Origin: Streptomyces ortus
Lineage (GTDB): Bacteria > Actinomycetota > Actinomycetes > Streptomycetales > Streptomycetaceae
Assembly (NCBI RefSeq): GCF_026341275.1
Contig: NZ_JAIFZO010000002.1
Coordinates: 4,432,118-4,496,117 of the forward strand
Length of the DNA: 64,000 bases
Direction of reading: 5' to 3'
Part shown: piece after piece, positions 58,218 through 64,000 of the stretch
Position numbering within the stretch: the stretch's first letter is position 1
Layout of the letters: every line of letters begins with the position of its first letter
Notes under the pieces: model-generated
Told to the model about the DNA's origin: nothing
The model's input: only the letters and a program-made list of their open reading frames with translations
The model's database searches: none
Program-made: the position numbers and the translations under genes

Positions 58218-59136
58218 GCTCACGCCCGGCCACCGGTTCGCGGACGAGGACCCCGGCGAAGGTGCGAACCGCTCCGAACTGAGCGTCGCACTGCGCGAGT
58301 TGGCTCAGGACCACGAGACTCCCCTGGTCGTCACGGGGGCGGAGATCCGCCGCCGTGCGGTACGCCGCCGCCGGCGCCGCAAGGCCTCGCTGGCCGCCGT
58401 CGGCACCGCCGGAGCGGGAGCGCTGGCCGCCCTTCTCCTGGCCCTGGTGCTCACTGATGGCGAAGATGCCCGGTCGGTTCCGCCCGCGGCCAGTTACGGC
58501 GTGAAGACGCCCCCCACGAACGCCCAGCCCTCGCCGGTCGTCGTCGCCGCCACGGTGGACCTCGACCGGCGGACACTGATCGCCGGGGGACGCACCGTGC
58601 CCATCTCCGCCGGAACGGGCGATGCGCCCACGCCGACGGGGCTGATGACCATCACCGCCAAGTACCCGGCGACGATGGTGCCGGGCGCGGTGGCGGGCTG
58701 GCACGAGTACGAGGTCAAGGCGGCCTGGGTGATGCGGCTGCGCGGCCCGGACGACCGTACGAACTATCTTCTCGCCCTCGGCTGGGACGAGAAGGCGCCC
58801 GGCACCTACGACGCCACCGGGGGCGCGATCGGTTTGCGCACCGTGGACGCGATGTGGCTGTACAAGACCCTGAAGCCGGGAGCGGTGGTGGAGGTGGTGG
58901 GGTCGGCCACCTCTCGCCCGACCCCGGCGCCCGAGCCGTCGGCCAGCGGTCCGCGGACGCCGCCCACGGCGAGGGAGACGGCGACGTCGGATCCGAGCAG
59001 CTTGGCGACGTCGGATCCGAGCGACGCGGCGCGGGCGGAGGATTTGGCGGACGCGGCGCGCGCGAAGGAACTGGCGGACGAGGCGCGCGCGAAGGAGTCG
59101 GCGACGACGGCCGACGGCACGGACACGAGGCCCTGA
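58207..59136 (+). CDS. Membrane-anchored L,D-transpeptidase-like protein lacking the catalytic Cys
   Basis: A 309-residue protein with a short cytoplasmic N-terminus (about 1-55, ending in an Arg-rich patch), one transmembrane helix (near 61-83) and an external YkuD-like domain (about 112-240; VDLDRRTLIAGGRTVPISAG; PTPTGLMTITAKYP). The catalytic signature, normally SHGCIR-like, reads GGAIGLRTVDAMWLY, and there is no Cys in the domain. The tail consists of Ala/Asp/Glu/Lys repeats (DLADAARAKELADEARAKE). The N-terminal cytoplasmic region after an ECF sigma suggests an anti-sigma role with the external domain sensing cell-wall structure. It overlaps the sigma gene by 11 bp. Confidence 0.78.
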   Translation: MSDELTPGHRFADEDPGEGANRSELSVALRELAQDHETPLVVTGAEIRRRAVRRRRRRKASLAAVGTAGAGALAALLLALVLTDGEDARSVPPAASYGVKTPPTNAQPSPVVVAATVDLDRRTLIAGGRTVPISAGTGDAPTPTGLMTITAKYPATMVPGAVAGWHEYEVKAAWVMRLRGPDDRTNYLLALGWDEKAPGTYDATGGAIGLRTVDAMWLYKTLKPGAVVEVVGSATSRPTPAPEPSASGPRTPPTARETATSDPSSLATSDPSDAARAEDLADAARAKELADEARAKESATTADGTDTRP

Positions 59137-59355
59137 AGCATTGCGGGCCAAGTCCTGGGGTGAGCTTTACTGCGTGTTAGTTGCAGGAGCGGTGACATGG
59201 CGTGAGGGTGGGAGCAGTTCCACGGAGGTCCGCACGACTGCCTCCCGATGACCACCCCCTCCTCCTGGCGTGCCTCCCTACTCTCGGGAGGAGCGGGTGT
59301 GGCCGGGGGTGGCCGGCCGTCAGTGGTGGGGCGTGCGTCATTGGCAGGGCTTGGG

Positions 59356-59778
59356 TCAGTGGTGGGGCATGAGGCGGTCCACCACGCGGCGGGCCGCTCC
59401 CGGGCGCGGTCCGGGGACCACCGCCGGACGCTCCCAGTCGCAGGGCGGGGTCGGACGCCGCGGCGGGACCGCGCCCTGCTCCTTCAGCGCGACACTCACC
59501 AGCCCCAGCAGGAGCTGGACGTCGGCGTCGCAGTCGAGGAGCACGGTGATCCAGGAGGCGCCGGGGCGCACCCGGATCGCGCTGGCGTGCAGGAGTGGGG
59601 GAAGCAGGCGCTCGACGGCCGTGGGGGTGAGGTAGAGGTCGGCGGAGTCGTCGGAGTGGAAGTGGACGATCTCGTGTCCCGCCGAAGCGAAGGCATGCCC
59701 AACGGCGCACCGGGGCGGGCCACTTACCAGGTTCGGCCAGGTCTCCAGAAGAGCAATGGCGCGAGGGGCCGCGGTCAT
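59356..59778 (-). CDS. DUF5519 (luciferase-domain) protein
   Basis: A 140-residue protein. The conserved block reads FASAGHEIVHFHSDDSADLY, then AIRVRPGASWITVLLDCDAD and LLLGLVSVALKEQG. This is the family annotated as luciferase domain-containing or DUF5519; the name comes from a region of dinoflagellate luciferase and does not imply light production. A start at ATG 59778 is preferred to the upstream ATG at 59796. The 219-bp gap on its 3' side (59137-59355) holds only a GTCAGTGGTGGGGC direct repeat near 59318 and 59358. Confidence 0.75.
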   Translation of the reverse strand: MTAAPRAIALLETWPNLVSGPPRCAVGHAFASAGHEIVHFHSDDSADLYLTPTAVERLLPPLLHASAIRVRPGASWITVLLDCDADVQLLLGLVSVALKEQGAVPPRRPTPPCDWERPAVVPGPRPGAARRVVDRLMPHH

Positions 59779-59860
59779 GACCCCATCCTCGCGCACGCTT
59801 CACCTGGAGGACCACCCCCAGCAACCTCCGACTACGCGCACCGCACGGCCGGTTACGCGG

Positions 59861-60694
59861 TCACTGACCGGCGAACCTGAACAGGTTGCAGCGGTACGCC
59901 CCGATGTCCCGGCGCCTGAGCGTCGCCACCACCGGAAGCAGGAGGCGGTAGCGCAGGGGCAGCCGGTGCGTGACCGGGCCCGGCAGCTGGGCAAGCGTGC
60001 GGGAGTCCGTGAGGCTGAGACCCGGCTCCCACTGTTCGAGCGCGCCCGGGTTGTCGCACCCCCAGCGCATCCGGGCGGTCACCTCGGCCCGGACGTCATG
60101 GCCGTCCTGGGCGTCGACCACGCGGGACGCGGCGGTCTCCAGGGCGAAGCGGGCCCCGGGCAGCTCCTCGCCGACCTGCTGGAACACCGTACGGACCAGC
60201 TCCGCCTCCAGATAGACCAGCACCGCCTCGGCGACCAGGAAGTACGGTCCGGGGCTGCTGTCGCGCACCTGCTCCATCCACTGCGGATCGGTGACCGAGG
60301 CGGAGACCATGTGCCGCCGGTCCGTGTCCTTGAAGAAGCCCCGGCGCAGGGCGATCACATCGGGCAGGTCGAGGTCGAACCAGTGGACCGTGCCGTTGTC
60401 GAGCCGTTCGAACCGCGTGTCGAGTCCCGTGCCGATCTCGACGACCGTGCCGGACGGGTGCCGTTCCAGGAACTCCCGTACCCACTGGTCGAAGAGCAGG
60501 GTGCGCAGGTTCACCCCGAGCAGGCTGCGCGCGCCGTCGAAGCGGGAGAAGTCGTAGTCGAGGGAGTCGACCATCTCCACAGCCTGTGGATCGCTGAGCA
60601 GTCCGTGCGCCTTACGGGTCTCGACCGCGCGGGCGTAGAGGGGGATGAGCAGGGTCTCCTGGACCTCGCCGAGTCGGGGCGTGCGCTTGTCCAC
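59861..60694 (-). CDS. Class I SAM-dependent methyltransferase (LCMT/PPM-type)
   Basis: A 277-residue methyltransferase of the leucine carboxyl methyltransferase-like family (PF04072 type). The SAM motif is TVVEIGTGLDTRFERL, followed by VHWFDLDLPDVIALRR and the acidic post-II block FLVAEAVLVYLEAELV. In actinomycetes this family often methylates polyketide or other small-molecule hydroxyl or carboxyl groups; the substrate is unknown. Start GTG 60694 follows GGAGAGG; the frame is open for 44 further codons without homology. Alone in its orientation between the DUF5519 and hydrolase genes. Confidence 0.85.
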   Translation of the reverse strand: MDKRTPRLGEVQETLLIPLYARAVETRKAHGLLSDPQAVEMVDSLDYDFSRFDGARSLLGVNLRTLLFDQWVREFLERHPSGTVVEIGTGLDTRFERLDNGTVHWFDLDLPDVIALRRGFFKDTDRRHMVSASVTDPQWMEQVRDSSPGPYFLVAEAVLVYLEAELVRTVFQQVGEELPGARFALETAASRVVDAQDGHDVRAEVTARMRWGCDNPGALEQWEPGLSLTDSRTLAQLPGPVTHRLPLRYRLLLPVVATLRRRDIGAYRCNLFRFAGQ

Positions 60695-60862
60695 CGGCCC
60701 TCTCCTCTCCACGGGGCCATCGGCCTCTCCGCAGGGCATTGGCCTCTGTCCCGGTCCACCGGCCTCCGCCGCGGTCCATCTGGCTCTGCATCGGCCGGCT
60801 GGGCGGGGCGGGTCCCCACGACGCAAGCTAACCGAGCCGCCGCCGGCTGGCAGCCCCCCGCG

Positions 60863-61750
60863 TCAACGGCGCAGCAGGTCCCGTATCGCCTCGACGACGA
60901 GGTCCGGGGCCTCCTCCGCCATGAAGTGGCCGCACTGGACAGTGCTGTGCCGCAGGTCGTCGGCCCACGCGGACCACAGCGCGGCGGCGTCGAAGCCGAG
61001 GGCGGCGCCCCAGTCCTGCTGGAGCACGCTCACCGGCATCCGCAGCCGGTTGCCCGCCTCGCGGTCGGCGCGGTCGTGGGTGACGTCGATGCCCGCGGAC
61101 GCGCGGTAGTCCGCGACGATGGAGGGGACGGCCGCGCGGGACGCCGCGAGGTAGGCGGCGCGGACGTCCGTCGGTACGGCGGCCGGGTCGCGCGTCCAGG
61201 CGTCCAGGAAGTGGCCGAAGAACGCGTCGGGGCTCGCGCCGATCAACTGCTCGGGCAGGCCGGGCGGTTGGGCCATGAGGTAGAGGTGGAAGCCGACGGC
61301 GGCGGACGTTCCGTGCATCACCTCCCACATGTCGAGCGTCGGCAGGACGTCCAGCGAGGCGAGGTGGGTGACCGTCTCCGGGTGGTCGAGGCCGGCGCGG
61401 ATCGCGACGAGGGCGCCGCGGTCGTGGCCGACCAGCGCGAAGCGGTCGTGCCCGAGCGCCTTGGCGACCGCGACGACGTCCGCGGCCATCGTGCGCTTGG
61501 AGTACGCGGTGCCGTCGGGGTCGGCGGGCTTGTCGCTGGCGCCGTAGCCGCGGAGGTCGGGGCAGATGACGGGGTGCTCGATGGCGAGCTTCGGGGCGAC
61601 GTGGCGCCACATGAGGTGGGTCTGGGGGAAGCCGTGGAGGAGGACGACGGGGGTGCCGGTGGCGGTGTCGCCTCCGACGGCGACGTTCAGCTCCGCTGTG
61701 GTGGCGCCGGGGATGCGGTGGTGGGTGAAGCCGGTGATCGTGGGTGGCAT
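60863..61750 (-). CDS. Alpha/beta hydrolase of the haloacetate dehalogenase/epoxide hydrolase type
   Basis: A 295-residue hydrolase with an Asp nucleophile, D110 in LVGHDRGAL, preceded by HGFPQTHLMWRHVAP and PDLRGYGASDKP. His275 is in QCGHFMAEEAP. The family includes fluoroacetate dehalogenase. In those enzymes the halide pocket has His-Trp in the cap domain, but here the region reads GFHLYLMAQPPGLPEQ, so Trp is replaced by Leu. The second Arg of the substrate-carboxylate pair, four residues after the nucleophile, is also Leu114. Dehalogenation of haloacetate is therefore doubtful, and an epoxide or other ester substrate is possible. Confidence 0.82.
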   Translation of the reverse strand: MPPTITGFTHHRIPGATTAELNVAVGGDTATGTPVVLLHGFPQTHLMWRHVAPKLAIEHPVICPDLRGYGASDKPADPDGTAYSKRTMAADVVAVAKALGHDRFALVGHDRGALVAIRAGLDHPETVTHLASLDVLPTLDMWEVMHGTSAAVGFHLYLMAQPPGLPEQLIGASPDAFFGHFLDAWTRDPAAVPTDVRAAYLAASRAAVPSIVADYRASAGIDVTHDRADREAGNRLRMPVSVLQQDWGAALGFDAAALWSAWADDLRHSTVQCGHFMAEEAPDLVVEAIRDLLRR

Positions 61751-61786
61751 GGGGTTCCTCGGGTGGGTGTCGCCCCTTTACGGGCG

Positions 61787-61860
61787 AAGGACTGCGCCGT
61801 TCCCCGCGCCCCTGAAGGCGAAAGACGAAGGACTGCGCCGTTCCCCGCGCCCCTGGGGGC
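61787..61860. repeat. Two direct copies of the intergenic repeat, 40 bp apart
   Basis: GGACTGCGCCGTTCCCCGCG-type cores occur at about 61790-61813 and 61830-61853 in the divergent gap between the hydrolase and SARP genes. They have the same orientation, so no long hairpin forms between them. The SARP ribosome binding site GGGAGG is at 61955-61960. Confidence 0.75.
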
Positions 61861-61967
61861 GGGACTGGCTGGGCTCGGGTCTCAGCGTGTGGGGTGTGAA
61901 TCAGCGGGCGGTCAGCAGGTGGGTGTGGCGTGTCCGGCGCAGGTAGCGTGAGCTGGGAGGACGCGGT

Positions 61968-64000
61968 GTGGGAGAGGTCGGTGTGGAGCAGCGGGGCGTG
62001 CGGGTGGTGTTCGGGGTGCTCGGGCCGACGGTCGCGTGGGACGAGCACGGGCGGGAGCTCGCCCTGAAGGGGCCGCGGCACCGGGCCGTGCTGGCCCGGC
62101 TGATCGTGGCCCGCCGCCGCGTCGTACCCGTGTCCCGGCTGGTCGAGGACCTGTGGACGGAGCCGCCCGCCGGAGCCGTGGGGGCCGTCCAGACCTTCGT
62201 GGCGGCCCTGCGGCGCGCCCTGGAACCGGACCGCCCGCCCCGCACCCCGGCCCGGCTGCTGGTCACCGAAGGCCCCGGTTACGCGCTGCGTGCCGCGCCG
62301 GACACGGTGGACGCGTGGCGCTTCGAGACGGCGCTCGGCACGGTGGCCGGTCTGCCCGCCCCGGCGGCGCTCTCGACCTTGGAGGAGGCGCTGGGCTGGT
62401 GGCGGGGTCCGGCGTACGCCGAGTTCGCCGGGGAGGGGGAGGACTGGTCCCGCGCCGAACGGGCCCGCCTCGCCGAGCTGCGCCTGCAGGCCGTGGAACG
62501 CCGGGCCGAGACCCTGCTCGCCCTCGGCCGCCCCGCCGACGCGGTCCCCGACCTGGACGCCCACCTCACGGACCACCCCTGGCGGGAGGACGCCTGGTGC
62601 CTGCTGGCCCTGGCCCTCTACCGCCAGCACCGCCAGGGAGACGCCCTGGCCGTCCTGCGCCGGGCCCGCACGGTCCTGACCACCCAACTGGGAGTGGACC
62701 CGGGCCCCCACCTACGCCGCCTGCAGTCAGACATCCTCACCCAGTCCCCAACCCTGGACCTACCCCCCACCCAGAACAACGAGGCCGCCGCCCCACTCAC
62801 TGAGGGGCGCGGGGAACGGCGCACTCACCCTCCACGGCCCGCACCGTCCGGCGAGGCCGCCACCCCACCCACCCAGGGGCGCGGGGAACGGCGCACTCAC
62901 CCTCCACGGCCCGCACCGTCCGGCGAGGCCGCCACCCCACCCACCCAGGGGCGCGGGGAACGGCGCACTCACCCTTCACGGCCCGCACCGTCCGGCGAGG
63001 CCCCTGCCCCACTCACCCAGGGGCGCGGGGAACGGCGCACTCACCCTTCACGGCCCGCACCGTCCGGCGAGGCCGCCACCCCACCCACCCAGGGGCGCGG
63101 GGAACGGCGCAGTCCTTTGTTTGCGGGGGGCCCGGGGAACGGCGTCGCCGGCGACGACCCGCCCGTACCCGACGCCACCGCCCAGCTGTGGACCCGCGCA
63201 GCCGAGTCCTACCACCGCACCGTCGCCGAAGGCGCCCGTACCCGCCTCCACTCCACCATCGGCCTCCTCCGCAACCTCGCGGTCACCGGCGGCGCCGGCC
63301 TGGCGGAGGCCCGCCGCCACCGCATCGCGGCCATCACCGCGGCGGAGGAGTTCGCCGACCCTGAGCTGACCGCCCGGGTGATCGGCGCGTACGACGTCCC
63401 GGCGATCTGGACCCGCGTGGACGACCCCACGGCCGCGGCCCACATCGTGGCCGCCGCGGAACGCACCCTCCGAGCCCTGCCCGCAGGCACCCGCGCGCAC
63501 GACCCGGCCCGCTGCCGCCTCCTGGCCACCATCGCCCTGGAAACTCGCGGAGCGGCCGACGCGCACGGCGGGCGCGGCCCCGACGCCGCCCGCGAGGCGG
63601 AAGCACTCGCCCGCCGGCTCGACGACCCCACCCTGCTGGCCTTCGCCCTGAACGGCACGTTCATGCAGTCCTTCACCCGCGCCGGCCTCGCCCCGCGACG
63701 CGACGCGATCGGCGCCGAACTCGTCGAACTGGCCGCCCGCCACGGTCTGGTGACCTACGAGGTCCTCGGCCACCTCATCCGTCTCCAGGCGCGCGCGGCA
63801 CTCGGCGACCTCGCCGGCGCGGACCGCCACGCGAAGGCCGCGGACCACCTCGCCGAACGCCACGAACTGCCCCTCGTGGGCGTCTTCACCGAGTGGTACG
63901 GAGCCCTGCGGCTCAGCGCGACCGGCCGGCCGGCCGAGGCGGAGACGGCCTACCGCGCCGCCGCCACCCGCCTGGAGGGCGCCGGAATGCCCGGCCTGGA
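61968..64000 (+). CDS. AfsR/SARP-family regulator with an in-frame repeat insertion (runs off the window)
   Basis: At least 677 codons from GTG 61968, 7 bases after GGGAGG, with no stop before the window end. The OmpR-type winged HTH covers about 12-100 (HRAVLARLIVARRRVVPVSR) and the bacterial transcriptional activation domain (BTAD) about 105-255 (DAWRFETALGTV; WREDAWCLLALALYRQHRQG). Residues about 279-384 are five near-identical 24-residue repeats, consensus GRGERRTHPPRPAPSGEAAT, made from the intergenic DNA repeat. A TPR-like helical region follows (about 395 onward; DPTLLAFALNGTFMQSFTRA). It lacks a visible NB-ARC ATPase, so it is a medium-size SARP rather than AfsR. SARPs activate antibiotic gene clusters; any target lies outside this window. 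Confidence 0.88.
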   Translation, partial: MGEVGVEQRGVRVVFGVLGPTVAWDEHGRELALKGPRHRAVLARLIVARRRVVPVSRLVEDLWTEPPAGAVGAVQTFVAALRRALEPDRPPRTPARLLVTEGPGYALRAAPDTVDAWRFETALGTVAGLPAPAALSTLEEALGWWRGPAYAEFAGEGEDWSRAERARLAELRLQAVERRAETLLALGRPADAVPDLDAHLTDHPWREDAWCLLALALYRQHRQGDALAVLRRARTVLTTQLGVDPGPHLRRLQSDILTQSPTLDLPPTQNNEAAAPLTEGRGERRTHPPRPAPSGEAATPPTQGRGERRTHPPRPAPSGEAATPPTQGRGERRTHPSRPAPSGEAPAPLTQGRGERRTHPSRPAPSGEAATPPTQGRGERRSPLFAGGPGNGVAGDDPPVPDATAQLWTRAAESYHRTVAEGARTRLHSTIGLLRNLAVTGGAGLAEARRHRIAAITAAEEFADPELTARVIGAYDVPAIWTRVDDPTAAAHIVAAAERTLRALPAGTRAHDPARCRLLATIALETRGAADAHGGRGPDAAREAEALARRLDDPTLLAFALNGTFMQSFTRAGLAPRRDAIGAELVELAARHGLVTYEVLGHLIRLQARAALGDLAGADRHAKAADHLAERHELPLVGVFTEWYGALRLSATGRPAEAETAYRAAATRLEGAGMPGL
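62803..63118. repeat. Five tandem 72-bp units derived from the intergenic repeat, inside the SARP gene
   Basis: The start AGGGGCGCGGGGAACGGCGC recurs at 62803, 62875, 62947, 63019 and 63091, exactly 72 bp apart, each joined by a conserved 52-bp linker (ACCC[T/A]CCACGGCCCGCACCG type). 72 is a multiple of three, so the host frame is kept as a 24-residue repeat. Single-base differences among units are few (for example CCTCCA against CCTTCA, CACTC against CCACC), which points to recent duplication or gene conversion. Confidence 0.92.

Noticed and set aside
62803..63118. CRISPR-like regular spacing
   Set aside because: The 72-bp units are identical throughout, including the stretch that would be spacer, and no cas genes are present. 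It is a tandem coding repeat.

Overview
The window is high-GC actinobacterial DNA with the look of a Streptomyces core chromosome: strong G/C third-position bias, many GTG starts, ATGA-coupled gene pairs, mycothiol-type enzymes, WhiJ-like/DUF397 regulators, PP2C (RsbU-like) phosphatases, a SARP regulator and very few TTA codons. A perfect 16-bp parS site (19631-19646) beside aspS suggests a position in the oriC-proximal core. The order bkd operon, D-Ala-D-Ala carboxypeptidase, GntR/MFS, acyl-CoA dehydrogenase, pirin, aspS, metG and PhoX agrees with what I recall of the core left of oriC in model streptomycetes; that comparison is from memory.

Layout. 0-4.3 kb: start of a response regulator, then a branched-chain 2-oxoacid dehydrogenase operon (E1alpha, E1beta, E2). 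4.4-15.4 kb: housekeeping genes (carboxypeptidase, GntR plus MFS, mycothiol-dependent enzyme, nitrilase, GlxA-type regulator coupled to a LURP-one protein, cupin, M18 aminopeptidase, acyl-CoA dehydrogenase). 15.5-23.1 kb: SseB-like protein, pirin, PAS-GAF-PP2C-ATPase phosphatase, parS, aspS, HycA-like protein and a DUF3152 metzincin-like protein. 23.2-30.4 kb is the accessory island: two IS630-type elements side by side sharing one TA, the second carrying a non-transposase gene and a frameshifted transposase, then two mirrored Rpn-type (PD-(D/E)XK) proteins flanking a WhiJ-like XRE/DUF397 pair and an RsbW-like ATPase.

30.4-45.6 kb: metG, a VWA protein with a long acidic/Ala/Pro linker, a PHO-box-controlled PhoX, a snapalysin/LysR pair, an EEP-family phosphatase, an alpha/beta hydrolase, a MocR regulator with direct-repeat arrays upstream, and a DrrAB-like ABC exporter. 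45.6-52.2 kb: a dense array of a Streptomyces intergenic repeat, a membrane PP2C phosphatase, a protein that looks like a catalytically dead caspase fold, a TM-helix channel-like protein, an XRE-TPR regulator, and a 194-bp MITE-like element. 52.4-64 kb: a TerD domain fused to a PD-(D/E)XK nuclease-like region, an envelope cluster of two sigma-factor-type genes each paired with an apparently catalytically dead wall enzyme, a DUF5519 protein, a methyltransferase, a dehalogenase-like hydrolase, and a SARP regulator running off the end of the window.

A 20-23 bp repeat (core GCGC[C/A]GTTCCCCGCGCCCC) occurs about 26 times. It forms long terminator-like hairpins between genes, clusters in a seven-copy array, and five copies at exact 72-bp spacing have become an in-frame 24-residue repeat inside the SARP. 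The strongest candidates for something new are the mirrored Rpn/WhiJ-like island, the TerD-nuclease fusion, the dual sigma/dead-wall-enzyme locus and the repeat-invaded SARP. No tRNA, rRNA, CRISPR array or recognisable riboswitch was seen.
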